Notes: generated by a model not told the origin, from the sequence alone. DNA of 58,967 bases from an uncultured Pelagibacteraceae bacterium (GCA_902619745.1 CACNFL010000006.1:1-58967), one strand, 5' to 3'. Counted from the stretch's first letter, positions 1-9,752 are shown. Made by a program: numbers and translations.

Positions 1-1913
1 GAATAGCTAATATAATCAAAGAAAAAAAGGCTTTTCCTAACCAAATATTAGCAGTCACATTTACCAATAAGGCAGCTAAAGAAATGGAACATAGAGTGAG
101 CAAAATACTTGGCTCCAGTGCCGTAGGCCTTTCTTGGCTTGGTACTTTTCATTCTATTTGTGCAAAATTATTAAGAAAACATGCCTCGGCTGTTAAACTA
201 AATCATAATTTTACAATTGTAGACACAGATGATCAGATACGACTTATCAAAAATATTTGTAAGGCAGAAAATATTGATATTAAACAACTGTCACCAAAAT
301 TTATATTGGCAATAATTGATCGATGGAAAAATAAAGGATTTTATCCTAACGAAGTAATAATAAATAAAAAGGATATTTACGAAAAAACGATTCTCCCACT
401 TTACAAAATTTATCAACAAAAATTAACTGACTTAAATTCTTGTGACTTTGGAGACCTTATTTTGCATGCTGTTAAAATCTTAGAATTCAATTCTGATATC
501 AGGGAAATATATTCAACAAATTTTAAATATATTCTTGTCGACGAGTATCAAGATACGAATTTTATTCAAAGTAAATGGCTTAATCTTTTATCAGAAAAAA
601 ATAAAAATATTTGTTGTGTTGGTGATGATGATCAATCAATCTATAGTTGGAGAGGAGCAGAAATAAAAAATTTTTTAGAATTTGATCAAGTTTATAAAGA
701 TACAAAAGTAATTAGATTAGAGAAAAATTATAGATCTTCACAGAATATTCTATCTGTTGCTTCAGACCTTATTTCTAATAACCAAAATAGAGTTGGAAAA
801 ACATTGATTACTACAATGGAAGAAGGTGATCTAGTGCAATTAAACTGTTTTAAAAATGGTAAAGATGAAGCAATTGGGGTTTCTGATGAAATTGAAAAAA
901 AAATAAAAAAAAAGTTTTCGTATAATAATATTGCAATTTTAGTCAGAGCTATTTTTCAAACACGTGAATTTGAGGAAAGATTTCTTAAAATTGGTATGCC
1001 TTACAGAATATTGGGTGGTACAAAATTTTACGAAAGAGCTGAAATTAAAGATTGTGTTGCATATTTAAGATTAATTCATCAAGAGAAAGATGACTTGGCT
1101 TTTGAAAGAATTGTTAATAACCCTAAAAGATCGATAGGTGATAGTACTTTAAAAAATATTCATGAGTTTGCTAAGAAAAATAATTTAAATTTAGAAAGAG
1201 CATCAATTAAAATGCTTGAACAAAATTTAATTAAACCGAAAGCTAAAATTGGTCTTAGTTTATTTATCAATTCTTTAATAAAGTGGAGAAACGATTTAAT
1301 TGTAAAAAAATCAAGTCATATAAAATTATTACAAATTGTTTTGGATGAATCGGGATATTCAGCAATGCTTAAAAATAAAAAAGACTTAGATAATGAAAAT
1401 AGATTAGAAAATATTAAAGAGTTATTAAGTGCAATGAAAGAATTTGACAATCTAGAAAGTTTTTTAGAACACGTCTCTTTAGCAACGTCTGTAGATCAGG
1501 AATGGGATGGTGAAAAAATTAATATGATGACTATGCACGCAGCAAAAGGTTTAGAGTTTGATGTTGTATTTTTACCTGGATGGGAGGAAGGGTTGTTTCC
1601 ACACCAAAAATCTATCGAAGAAAAAGGTCAAAATGGCTTAGAGGAAGAAAGACGATTAGCATATGTAGGAATTACAAGAGCAAAGAAAAAAGCTATAATT
1701 TCCTTTTCAATGAATAGATTTTATCAAGGAGATTGGATTGATAGTATGGCTTCAAGATTTGTTGATGAACTTCCAGAAAAACATTTAGAAAAAAATTCCT
1801 TCTTTGATGAGGAAATTAATAATGATGATGATTTTGATTTTAATCAAGATTTTGAAATTGAGGAAGGTACAAGAAGTCCTGGTTGGATAAGATATCAAAA
1901 GAGAATTAAATGA
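1..1913 (+). CDS. uvrD: UvrD/PcrA-family DNA helicase, 5'-truncated by window edge
   Basis: Superfamily I 3'-5' DNA helicase used in nucleotide-excision and mismatch repair and in clearing recombinase filaments. The reading frame is open from base 3, and the first in-window ATG (base 84) is internal: the upstream codons already encode motif Ia (LAVTFTNKAAKEM). Other visible motifs are DEYQD (motif II, 540-554), GDDDQSIYSWRG (III, about 621-656), KNYRSSQNIL (IV), TMHAAKGLEFD (V, about 1530-1562) and RRLAYVGITRAKK (VI). The Walker A motif and 1A start lie upstream of the window. The tail is short and acidic, ending in a GTRSPGW segment. The last four bases overlap the next gene (ATGA). UvrD and PcrA cannot be told apart here. 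Confidence 0.95.
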   Translation, partial: IANIIKEKKAFPNQILAVTFTNKAAKEMEHRVSKILGSSAVGLSWLGTFHSICAKLLRKHASAVKLNHNFTIVDTDDQIRLIKNICKAENIDIKQLSPKFILAIIDRWKNKGFYPNEVIINKKDIYEKTILPLYKIYQQKLTDLNSCDFGDLILHAVKILEFNSDIREIYSTNFKYILVDEYQDTNFIQSKWLNLLSEKNKNICCVGDDDQSIYSWRGAEIKNFLEFDQVYKDTKVIRLEKNYRSSQNILSVASDLISNNQNRVGKTLITTMEEGDLVQLNCFKNGKDEAIGVSDEIEKKIKKKFSYNNIAILVRAIFQTREFEERFLKIGMPYRILGGTKFYERAEIKDCVAYLRLIHQEKDDLAFERIVNNPKRSIGDSTLKNIHEFAKKNNLNLERASIKMLEQNLIKPKAKIGLSLFINSLIKWRNDLIVKKSSHIKLLQIVLDESGYSAMLKNKKDLDNENRLENIKELLSAMKEFDNLESFLEHVSLATSVDQEWDGEKINMMTMHAAKGLEFDVVFLPGWEEGLFPHQKSIEEKGQNGLEEERRLAYVGITRAKKKAIISFSMNRFYQGDWIDSMASRFVDELPEKHLEKNSFFDEEINNDDDFDFNQDFEIEEGTRSPGWIRYQKRIK

Positions 1914-3604
1914 AAAATTACTTAAAAGAATTAAGAAGTAAATTTAAGAAATATGAAATTGATGGATATGTGATTCCAAAAAATGATGATTATTTTACAG
2001 AATATTCAAAATTAAATCGATTAGAGGTAATCTCAAACTTTAGCGGATCTGCTGGCTTAGCCATAATTCTTAAAAATAAAAATTATTTGTTTACTGATGG
2101 GAGATATACAATTCAAAGTAAAATTGAGAGTGGAAAAAATTTTAAAATTTATGGATTTGAAAAATTAATAAATTGTAGTTTGTTTAAAAAACTTACACTT
2201 GGCATAGATCCAAAGTTATTTACCAACACTCAAATTAAAAATTATTTTTTAAAATACAATAAAATCAAATATGTTGAAAAGAATCTAATTGATCAAATTA
2301 AAAAACAGAAAGAAAATACTTCAATCCCATTTTTTTCTTTAGATAAAAATATTGTTGGTGAAAGTATTAATTCTAAATTAAATAAAATAACTAAATACTT
2401 AAAAAAAAATAAATCTGATTATATTTTTATTAGTGCGCCAGAAAATGTTGCTTGGACTTTAAATATACGAGGTGGAGATGGCCCTAATAGTCCAATTCCC
2501 AATTCAAGATTGATAGTAAGTAAATCAAAAAAAATAATACTTATAAGTAATCTTAAAAAGTGTAAGCAATTATTAAAAAATAAAATTATTACGAAAGACG
2601 AATTTTTAGATATAAAAACTTTACCAAGTAAAATACTAGACCTTAAAGGAAAAAACTTTATTGTAGATGATAAATCTTGTTCAATATTTTATGAAAATTT
2701 AATTAAATCTAAATTTAAGATCATAAAAAGAGAAGATCCAATTTATCTTTTAAAAGCAATCAAAAATAAAACAGAAATTAAGAATATGATTAATTCTCAT
2801 ATCTCAGATGGAGTAGCATTAACTAAATTTTTATTTTGGATAAAAAAAATTAATAAAAAAAAAATTACAGAAGTGGAAGCAGCAAAGAAATTAGAAAATT
2901 TTAGAAAATTGAATAAAAACTTTCTCTATCCTAGTTTTGATACAATAGCGGGCTCAGGCAAAAATGGTGCAATTGTACATTACCGTGCAAAAAAAGAAAA
3001 ATGCAGAACTATTAATAAAAATGATATTTTACTATGTGACTCAGGTGGGCAATATAAGTATGGGACAACTGATGTTACAAGAACAATATGTTTTTCTAAA
3101 CAAAAACATAGTATCAAAAATATTTTTACAAAAGTATTAAAAGGTCATATTGCTGTTGCTACGACTAATATTAATCTAGATGACACAGGTAAAAAAATTG
3201 ACAAAAGAGCGAGAAAATTTTTAAATAAAAGTAACCTAGATTATGCGCATGGTACAGGACACGGTGTTGGTTTTTTTCTTAATGTTCATGAAGGACCTCA
3301 ATCTATTACGAAAATAAATACAGTAAAAATAAGAGAGGGTATGATTTTAAGTAATGAACCTGGGTATTATAAAACCAATGAATATGGAATTAGGATTGAA
3401 AATCTAGTTTATGTTAAAAAAATAAAAAAAAATTTGTCATTTCAAAATTTAACAATGGCACCTATAGAGAAAGATTTAATAAATTTTGATTTATTAACAA
3501 TTGATGAAAAAAATTATCTGTTTAAATATCATTTAGAAGTTTATTCAAGGATATCAAAATATTTAAATCCAAAAGAAAAAAGTTGGTTAGCTACTCTTAT
3601 TTAG
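1910..3604 (+). CDS. pepP: Xaa-Pro aminopeptidase (M24B), long form
   Basis: Aminopeptidase P, a dimetal enzyme that removes N-terminal residues preceding proline, probably in the cytoplasm because no signal peptide is seen. At 564 residues it is the long form, with two N-terminal creatinase-like domains before the pita-bread catalytic domain (from about residue 285). The five metal ligands of M24 are all visible: D377 (CDSGG), D388 (TDVTRT), H451 (GTGHGVG), E483 (SNEPGYY) and E497 (RIENL). An active-site His lies in AIVHYRA. The ATG overlaps the helicase stop, so the two genes are probably co-transcribed. Its 3' end overlaps convergent ligA by 18 bp. Confidence 0.9.
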   Translation: MKNYLKELRSKFKKYEIDGYVIPKNDDYFTEYSKLNRLEVISNFSGSAGLAIILKNKNYLFTDGRYTIQSKIESGKNFKIYGFEKLINCSLFKKLTLGIDPKLFTNTQIKNYFLKYNKIKYVEKNLIDQIKKQKENTSIPFFSLDKNIVGESINSKLNKITKYLKKNKSDYIFISAPENVAWTLNIRGGDGPNSPIPNSRLIVSKSKKIILISNLKKCKQLLKNKIITKDEFLDIKTLPSKILDLKGKNFIVDDKSCSIFYENLIKSKFKIIKREDPIYLLKAIKNKTEIKNMINSHISDGVALTKFLFWIKKINKKKITEVEAAKKLENFRKLNKNFLYPSFDTIAGSGKNGAIVHYRAKKEKCRTINKNDILLCDSGGQYKYGTTDVTRTICFSKQKHSIKNIFTKVLKGHIAVATTNINLDDTGKKIDKRARKFLNKSNLDYAHGTGHGVGFFLNVHEGPQSITKINTVKIREGMILSNEPGYYKTNEYGIRIENLVYVKKIKKNLSFQNLTMAPIEKDLINFDLLTIDEKNYLFKYHLEVYSRISKYLNPKEKSWLATLI

Positions 3605-5617
3605 CATTTTCAAAAATTCAGCTTGGTCAATTACTTTTATTTTTAACTGTTTGGCATAATCTACTTTTTTTTTCGTTGGTTTTTCGCCAATAATTAAGAA
3701 ATTCAGTTTTTTTGATACACTGCTAATTGTTTTTCCAGAATTTTCCTCAATCAGAGATTTAACTTCTGCTCTACTTATTCCATTTAATTTCCCAGTAACT
3801 AAAAAAGTCTTATTTTTTAACAGGCCATTATTTGAATTTTGAAAAGCATTTTTAATTAACAAAACTTTTTCCAATTCGTTTAAAACTTTTATGTTAGCTT
3901 CATTTGAAAAAAAACTTTTAATTGAACTTACCTGTGTTTCACCAATTCCATCAATATTTAGCATATCTTCATAATCAATTTGTTTAGAAAAATTTTTAAA
4001 TTTTGAAAACGATACAAAATGTTTAGACAACAATTTTGCATTTTCTAAACCTATATGTCTTATACCCAGAGAAAATATAAATCTTTCTAAAGAAATAATT
4101 TTTTTTTGATTGATTGAATACTTTAAATTTTGAACAGAAAGTTTGCCCCAGCCATCTAAATTTTCAATTTTTGAAAAATCTAAATTAAAAATATCTTGAG
4201 GATATTTGATTAATTTCAATTTCCAAAAATTTTCAACTATTTTTTTTCCAAATCCATCTATATTAAATGCTTCTTTTGAAACAAAATGTTTTAATTTTTC
4301 AATTGATATTTTATCACAATAATAACCTTCACTAGAACATCTCCTTACCGCATCAACTTTTTTTGTTACTTTGTTAAACTCTTTAATTGTTTCTGATCCA
4401 CATGATGGACAATTTTTTGGAAAAATAAATTTTTTTGAATTTTTTGATCTTTTTTCTTTATCTGCTGAAAGTATATGAGGTATTACATCACCAGCTCTCT
4501 CTATAACTACTGTATCGCCTATTCTAATATCTTTTCGGTTAATCTCATCTTCATTATGTAATGTTGCGTTTGAAACTATAACTCCACCAATATTAATTGG
4601 TTGAATTTTTGCAACTGGTGTCAAGGCGCCAGTCCTACCTATCTGAATTTCTATATCTAAAATTTTAGAAACTGCTTTGTTAGATGAAAATTTATGCGCG
4701 ATAGCCCACCTTGGAGCATTAGCAACATTCCCCAATCTTCTTTGCATGACAAAATCATTCACTTTGTAAACTATTCCGTCTATATCAAAATCCAAGTTTG
4801 CTCTTTTTTTTTCAATTTCATTATAATTTTTTATTAAATTTTTAACTCCTGAAATTGACATGTTTAATGGATTTGTTTTAAATCCCCATTCACTTAATTT
4901 TTTAATAAAATCAGATTGATTTTCTACTATTAAACCCTTTTCGTATCCGAAAGTGTATGCAATAAATTTTAAAGGTATTTTTTTTGTTTCATTTGGATTT
5001 TTTTGTCTTAATGATCCCGATGCTGCATTCCTAGGGTTAGCAAATTTTTCACTCATATTTTTAAAATCATTATTTTGAATAAAGACCTCTCCTCTGATAT
5101 CTATTTCTTTGGGGAAATCTTTTGATGAAATTACTTTTGGAATATCACTTATTGTTTTAAGGTTTTCAGTAATGTCTTCTCCTTCTTTTCCATCTCCTCT
5201 AGACAATCCTCTAATAAGTTTTCCATTTGAATATGTCAAGGAGGCTGAAATTCCATCAATTTTAGGTTCTGCACTGTAAAAAATTTCAAAGTTATTTTTT
5301 TGAGATAGAAAATTTAATATTTTTTTTTCGAAATTAATTAAATCCTCCTCTGAAAATGCATTTGCTAGCGAAAGCATTGGTGCCCTGTGTAATACTTTTT
5401 TAAAGTTCTTAGAGGGTTTGTAGCCAACAATATTTGATGGAGAATCTTTAGATTTGAGAAATTTGTAACTATTTTCTAACAGTAGAATTTCTTTTTTAAG
5501 TGAGTCATAGTCTTTATCAGATATTATTGGATCACTTTTATCATAGTAAAATTTATTAAATTTATTTATTAATTTAATTTTTTCTTTGTATTTTTTTAGA
5601 ATTTCTTTTTTATTCAT
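3587..5617 (-). CDS. ligA: NAD-dependent DNA ligase LigA
   Basis: Seals nicks in replication and repair using NAD+. Domains in order: Ia and adenylation domain with the nucleophilic Lys in EPKIDG (about residue 119), OB fold (GRTGALTPVAK region), a four-Cys zinc finger (CPSC then RRCSSEGYYC), helix-hairpin-helix repeats, and a C-terminal BRCT domain (from FLVTGKL). Length (676 aa) is normal. I chose the ATG at 5617, directly after the bamD TGA; a TTG at 5626 would add three residues. It is the last gene of the long minus-strand cluster. Many alphaproteobacteria have recN between bamD and ligA; it is absent here. Confidence 0.96.
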   Translation of the reverse strand: MNKKEILKKYKEKIKLINKFNKFYYDKSDPIISDKDYDSLKKEILLLENSYKFLKSKDSPSNIVGYKPSKNFKKVLHRAPMLSLANAFSEEDLINFEKKILNFLSQKNNFEIFYSAEPKIDGISASLTYSNGKLIRGLSRGDGKEGEDITENLKTISDIPKVISSKDFPKEIDIRGEVFIQNNDFKNMSEKFANPRNAASGSLRQKNPNETKKIPLKFIAYTFGYEKGLIVENQSDFIKKLSEWGFKTNPLNMSISGVKNLIKNYNEIEKKRANLDFDIDGIVYKVNDFVMQRRLGNVANAPRWAIAHKFSSNKAVSKILDIEIQIGRTGALTPVAKIQPINIGGVIVSNATLHNEDEINRKDIRIGDTVVIERAGDVIPHILSADKEKRSKNSKKFIFPKNCPSCGSETIKEFNKVTKKVDAVRRCSSEGYYCDKISIEKLKHFVSKEAFNIDGFGKKIVENFWKLKLIKYPQDIFNLDFSKIENLDGWGKLSVQNLKYSINQKKIISLERFIFSLGIRHIGLENAKLLSKHFVSFSKFKNFSKQIDYEDMLNIDGIGETQVSSIKSFFSNEANIKVLNELEKVLLIKNAFQNSNNGLLKNKTFLVTGKLNGISRAEVKSLIEENSGKTISSVSKKLNFLIIGEKPTKKKVDYAKQLKIKVIDQAEFLKMLNKSS

Positions 5618-5618
5618 C

Positions 5619-6458
5619 TCAGTCAAAAAGAGATTTTACCTTAGTAACAATTTTACTTTTTTTATTCTTTCTAATTATATTTTTATTTTTTTTGTAATTT
5701 TCATTAAAAATGGAATAAGATTGCTCATACCAAGTAGAAGATTGGTAATTATATCCTAAAAGTTTTGCATACTTTTCAGCTTCATTTTTTAATCCTAATA
5801 GATAATGAACTTCAACTAATCGATACAAAGCTTCTTCTACATAAATAGTTGTGTCATATTTGTCTATAACTTCTCTAAATCTATTTATTGCTGGGATCCA
5901 TTTTTTTTTATCAATATAATATCTTCCAATATACATCTCTTTTGCAGCTAGAATATCATTGATTAAATCTATTTTAAATTCAGCATCTAATGCGTATTCT
6001 GTATTGGGATATTTATCAATCACTATACTAAATGTTTCTTTGGCATTAGTTATTGATTGAAGATCTTTTTTTTCGTCTACAATTTGTTCATAATATGAAA
6101 TAGCTAATAAATAATATACATAATCTAAATTTTCATGTTTTGGGTACACTCTAATAAATCTTTGTAATTCAGCAATTGCATCTCCATAATAATCTTGAAC
6201 ATAGTATGCGTAAGCTGCCATTAATGCAGATTTAGGTGCCCAAACAGATTGAGGAAATAAAATTTCTGCTTCATTAAATTTTTTTGCAGCAAAAAGAGAA
6301 TCTCCACTCTCTAGAGATTCTTTACCTTCTTGATATGCTTCAAGAACTTGAAATTCTAAACTTTTTTCCTTAATTAAATTTTCATTTTCAATTTTTTTTG
6401 AACAAGCTGTAATAATTAATATTATGCCAAATAAAAAAAATAACTTATTTATTATCAT
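5619..6458 (-). CDS. bamD: Outer-membrane assembly lipoprotein BamD
   Basis: Essential lipoprotein of the BAM complex, which inserts beta-barrel proteins into the outer membrane. The N-terminus is a lipoprotein signal: hydrophobic stretch then lipobox ITAC, putting the acylated Cys at about residue 19. The rest is TPR-like helical repeats, with YYGDAIAELQRFIRVYPKH and VIDKYPNTEYALDAEFKI typical of YfiO/ComL. Length of about 279 aa is normal. I chose the ATG at 6458; a TTG two codons upstream is also open. It lies between lpxC and ligA as in other alphaproteobacteria, linking outer-membrane growth to the division cluster. Confidence 0.92.
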   Translation of the reverse strand: MIINKLFFLFGIILIITACSKKIENENLIKEKSLEFQVLEAYQEGKESLESGDSLFAAKKFNEAEILFPQSVWAPKSALMAAYAYYVQDYYGDAIAELQRFIRVYPKHENLDYVYYLLAISYYEQIVDEKKDLQSITNAKETFSIVIDKYPNTEYALDAEFKIDLINDILAAKEMYIGRYYIDKKKWIPAINRFREVIDKYDTTIYVEEALYRLVEVHYLLGLKNEAEKYAKLLGYNYQSSTWYEQSYSIFNENYKKNKNIIRKNKKSKIVTKVKSLFD

Positions 6459-6506
6459 TAACAATTTATACTTATTAAATAGATTTTTTTAAAGAGATCT
6501 TTATGT

Positions 6507-7427
6507 TTAAGCTATAGATCTGAGCAAGTTTTTGTTGATTAAGGTGTGCGGTAGATTTTTCTCTTTTATCTCGATAATTGAAAAATTATCTTTGTTTTGA
6601 AATACTTTTCTCAATAATTGATTTGTAAGATAATGACCGCCCTGAGAACAAGTTACACTTGCTACAATTCTATAACCACTTGTGTACAAATCACCAATAC
6701 AATCTAAAATTTTATGATTTACAAATTCTTTTTTATTTCTCAATCCTTCAGGGTTTAATATTTCATTATTTTTCACAACCACTGCATTTTCTAAACTACC
6801 ACCTTTAGCCAAACCTTTTTTTTTGATTTCTTCTATATCTTCGAACAAGCAATAAGTTCTAGAATTATAAACATCTGATAAATCGTCTTCATAAACTTTT
6901 ACTTTATTTTTTTGGTTTCCAATAATCTCGTTTTTATACTTTAATTGAAACTCTATCTCTAAATTTAAAGTTGAGGGCTTAATAGTTATAGATCTTACTC
7001 CATCAGAAAAAGTAACTTCTTTATTAATTTTAATTATTTTAATAGGTGAGTCACTTATTTTAATTCCTGAAGTTAAAATTTTTTCTATAAATATTTTTGC
7101 TGATCCATCTAAAATTGGTACCTCTTCATTATCAATTTCAATAAGCGCGTTATCAATTCCTAAGCCAAATAATGCACCCATTAAATGCTCTATTGTTGAA
7201 ACTTTTGCCCCAAATTCATTTTCGACTGTTGTATTCAAAGATGTATTACTTACATTAATAAAATTTGGATAAACTATATTGTTTTCTTTTAGATCTACTC
7301 TTTTAAATACTATTCCAAAATTAGGCTCAGCAGGTTTAATACAAACATTCACACTTAGTCCACTATGAAGAGCAATGCCGCTGAAGTTAATATTATTTTT
7401 GATTGTTTTTTGAGTTAAGTAGGACAT
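6507..7427 (-). CDS. lpxC: UDP-3-O-acyl-N-acetylglucosamine deacetylase LpxC
   Basis: Zinc deacetylase carrying out the committed step of lipid A synthesis. All catalytic features are visible: E80/H81 (TIEHLMG), H238 and D242 (NHKILDC) as zinc ligands, and H265 (SQGGH). The spacing matches the E. coli enzyme closely. I chose the ATG at 7427, giving MSYLTQKTIK at the N-terminus as expected for the family; the frame stays open 14 codons further upstream. It lies directly after the shortened ftsA. In most alphaproteobacteria the preceding gene would be ftsZ, which is elsewhere here. Confidence 0.96.
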   Translation of the reverse strand: MSYLTQKTIKNNINFSGIALHSGLSVNVCIKPAEPNFGIVFKRVDLKENNIVYPNFINVSNTSLNTTVENEFGAKVSTIEHLMGALFGLGIDNALIEIDNEEVPILDGSAKIFIEKILTSGIKISDSPIKIIKINKEVTFSDGVRSITIKPSTLNLEIEFQLKYKNEIIGNQKNKVKVYEDDLSDVYNSRTYCLFEDIEEIKKKGLAKGGSLENAVVVKNNEILNPEGLRNKKEFVNHKILDCIGDLYTSGYRIVASVTCSQGGHYLTNQLLRKVFQNKDNFSIIEIKEKNLPHTLINKNLLRSIA

Positions 7428-7490
7428 AAGTACTTTTAGATTGTATTTTAAATTATATAAAAACAACAAATGTTACCGGAAAAAACAAAA

Positions 7491-8192
7491 TTAACTAAAT
7501 AGTTGAAAAAATTTTTCAAAAAATGCTAATTTTTTCGTACTTTTTGGAACAAAAATAACTTCATTTTGATTATATCCACACAAAATTTTGTAAGACATTT
7601 CTGCTAACTCTATATCCTTTGAAAAATTAGCTTTAACATAACTTCCATCTAGAAATTTTGTAATTTTAATTTGATAATTTTCCAAAATTTTATTCAAATC
7701 ATAAATAGTATTTCTAGAAATTGATTTAAAATTAACTTCCAAAGCAAAGTTTTCACATTTTAAATTTTCTTCAAATAATAACTGTGTCTTGCCATTAATA
7801 AAATATTTATTAACTATCATATGAATAATTTCTTGGTTGTGATAACTCTCTCTAAATAAATCCTTGGCTTCAACAAGTGAATTTTCTAAATATTCTTTTG
7901 TGACTGAAATATTGTAATTTTTTTTTTTAATTCCAATTTCTAGATTAAAAATTTTTTTATCTTCAAGTATAAGAAATATATTTTCTATAAATTTTTCACT
8001 CAATTTTTCAATTTTAAATATATTATCATCAAGAAATTTTTTTAATTCATCATGATTTTGATAGTTTGTTTCATTATATAAGATAATTTCCTCTTTATAT
8101 AAATTTTTTAAATTTTTTGTATCAAACAAATATATTCCATATTTATTTGAGGAAACACTTAAGTAACATTGTAATTCATTCTCTTTATCCAT
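7491..8192 (-). CDS. ftsA: FtsA-like division protein lacking most of the C-terminal half
   Basis: This 233-aa protein sits between ftsQ and lpxC, the ftsA position; ordinary FtsA is about 400-430 aa. I align by eye: residues about 8-85 to FtsA domain 1A, about 92-185 to domain 1C (SVTKEYLENSLVEAK resembles the family's VTQEDVENVVHTAK, and IIHMIVNKYFI resembles VLHVIPQEYAI), and about 193-205 (AEMSYKILCGYN) to the last helix before the tail (family TAVGLLHYG). The end, KKLAFFEKFFQLFS, resembles the amphipathic membrane-targeting helix. The DIGGGT phosphate loop and nearly all of 2A/2B are absent. A frameshift is unlikely, because only 63 bp separate it from lpxC. ATP binding and FtsZ binding are doubtful. 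Confidence 0.7.
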   Translation of the reverse strand: MDKENELQCYLSVSSNKYGIYLFDTKNLKNLYKEEIILYNETNYQNHDELKKFLDDNIFKIEKLSEKFIENIFLILEDKKIFNLEIGIKKKNYNISVTKEYLENSLVEAKDLFRESYHNQEIIHMIVNKYFINGKTQLLFEENLKCENFALEVNFKSISRNTIYDLNKILENYQIKITKFLDGSYVKANFSKDIELAEMSYKILCGYNQNEVIFVPKSTKKLAFFEKFFQLFS

Positions 8193-8856
8193 CTAAAACA
8201 ATCTTATTTTCTAATCTTGCATCAATAATATTAAAATTTTCTCCATTATAATTTTCTAAAAACTTGTACAAATTATCCAAAGTTTCTTGTGTTAAATTAT
8301 TTGGTAGTTTTAATAAAATATTGTCATGAAACTTTAGGTCCCATCTTTTTGATGAAAAAAAATATATATTTTTTATTTCATTATATGAAAATTTAGACCT
8401 ATCTATAATTTTTTTAAATTGTAAAAATTCTTCAACCTTAGGTTTGCCAAAAATATATGGTAATTGATTGTAACCAGACTCAATTAGGGTTAATTTACCA
8501 TTTGATCCAATGAGATAATTTTTACCATTATCATTTATTTTTGCAAAAAAATTAGTTTTATCAATTTTAATATTTAATGTAGATGGATATTCTTTAAATA
8601 CTATATAGCTCTCAATTAAAGAGTTTGAATTAATCAATTTTTCAATTTTTTTTTTATTGATAAAAAAAATATTTCCTAAATTCAAATTTTTCAACTTATT
8701 CAAAAGAATTTGATTATTTTTTTCATCTAATCCAAAAATATTTATATTTTCTATTTTTTTAAATTTATAATTATTAATTTTGTTGTTACCAATTGACGAA
8801 ACAATTATTAATAAAAAAAAATAAATTAGAATTTTTTTATTTTTTCTTTGATGCAT
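8185..8856 (-). CDS. ftsQ: Cell division protein FtsQ, divergent and short
   Basis: Bitopic divisome protein that bridges early and late division components. Visible parts: a short basic cytoplasmic N-terminus, one membrane segment (about 9-22, ILIYFFLLIIVSS), a POTRA-like domain (IENINIFGLDEKN to about residue 105) and a beta domain with the KRWDLKF and IDARLENKIVL elements usual near the FtsQ C-terminus. At 223 aa it is shorter than typical FtsQ. It overlaps ddl by 20 bp and ftsA by 8 bp. Identification rests on position (ddl-ftsQ-ftsA), topology and these weak motifs. Confidence 0.78.
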   Translation of the reverse strand: MHQRKNKKILIYFFLLIIVSSIGNNKINNYKFKKIENINIFGLDEKNNQILLNKLKNLNLGNIFFINKKKIEKLINSNSLIESYIVFKEYPSTLNIKIDKTNFFAKINDNGKNYLIGSNGKLTLIESGYNQLPYIFGKPKVEEFLQFKKIIDRSKFSYNEIKNIYFFSSKRWDLKFHDNILLKLPNNLTQETLDNLYKFLENYNGENFNIIDARLENKIVLDG

Positions 8857-9751
8857 CTTTCAACATCCATTCAATTAATTTTAAAAAGCTTATACCTTTG
8901 TGTAATGCTATTTCTGGCACTAATGATAATTTGGTCATTCCTGGCTGTGTATTAAGTTCTAGTAAATAAAAATTTCCATTGAAAAATTTAAAATCTGACC
9001 TAGTTACTCCTCTGCAGCCAATAATTTTATGAGCTTTATAAGCTATATCCATTACCTTATTAAACTTTGATTTAGGTAAATCTACAGGGATAATATGTTG
9101 TGTTTTAGATTTTGAGTCATATTTTGCCTGGTAATCATAAAATTTTCTTTTTGGTTTCAGCTCAATTGCTCCTAATTTTTTATCACCCATAATTGCAACT
9201 TGTATTTCTCTTCCTCCAATAAACTCCTCAATTAATACTTTTTTATAAACTTTAAGTTTTTGAAGAATTTTATTTAAATTCTTTTTACTACACATGAAGA
9301 CATTTACACTCGAGCCTTCGTTCAAAGGTTTAACTACAACTGGAAATCTTAATTCTTTGTTAATTTTCTTTATTAAATTAGTTTTTGTAATGTCATAAGA
9401 ATATGTAAAAAATTTTGGGGTTTTGATTTTATTTTTAATAAATAATTTTTTTGAAATTTCCTTATCCATAGCTATTGAAGATGCTATTGCACCTGAATGT
9501 GTGTAAGGAATTTTAAATTTATCTAATATAGTTTGGATATATCCATCTTCTCCAAATTGACCGTGTAAAGCATTAAAGATCACATTGGGCTTAAATATTT
9601 TTATATTTTTTTCTAAATTATTATCTGGTTCGGAAGTTTTTACTCTATAACCATTTTTTTTTAATTCTTTAAAAACTTGATTTCCTGTATCAAGACTAAT
9701 TAATCTCTCTTTAGAAATCCCACCTGATAGTATAAGTACTTTTTTTTTCAA
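8837..9751 (-). CDS. ddl: D-alanine--D-alanine ligase
   Basis: ATP-grasp enzyme that makes the D-Ala-D-Ala dipeptide used by MurF. Recognisable elements are LILSGGISKER at the N-terminus, NALHGQFGEDG, PYTHSGAIASSIAMDK, the ATP-grasp PVVVKPLNEGSS, and the Mg-binding FYLLELNTQPGMT near the C-terminus. Length (304 aa) is normal. The start is a TTG at 9751, since no in-frame ATG precedes the conserved N-terminal strand. It follows murB by a base and overlaps ftsQ, consistent with one operon. Confidence 0.95.
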   Translation of the reverse strand: MKKKVLILSGGISKERLISLDTGNQVFKELKKNGYRVKTSEPDNNLEKNIKIFKPNVIFNALHGQFGEDGYIQTILDKFKIPYTHSGAIASSIAMDKEISKKLFIKNKIKTPKFFTYSYDITKTNLIKKINKELRFPVVVKPLNEGSSVNVFMCSKKNLNKILQKLKVYKKVLIEEFIGGREIQVAIMGDKKLGAIELKPKRKFYDYQAKYDSKSKTQHIIPVDLPKSKFNKVMDIAYKAHKIIGCRGVTRSDFKFFNGNFYLLELNTQPGMTKLSLVPEIALHKGISFLKLIEWMLKDASKKK

Positions 9752-9752
9752 T

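Noticed and set aside
7428..8192. A frameshifted full-length ftsA
   Set aside because: Only 63 bp lie between the ftsA stop and the lpxC start, so there is no room for the missing 170-200 residues.
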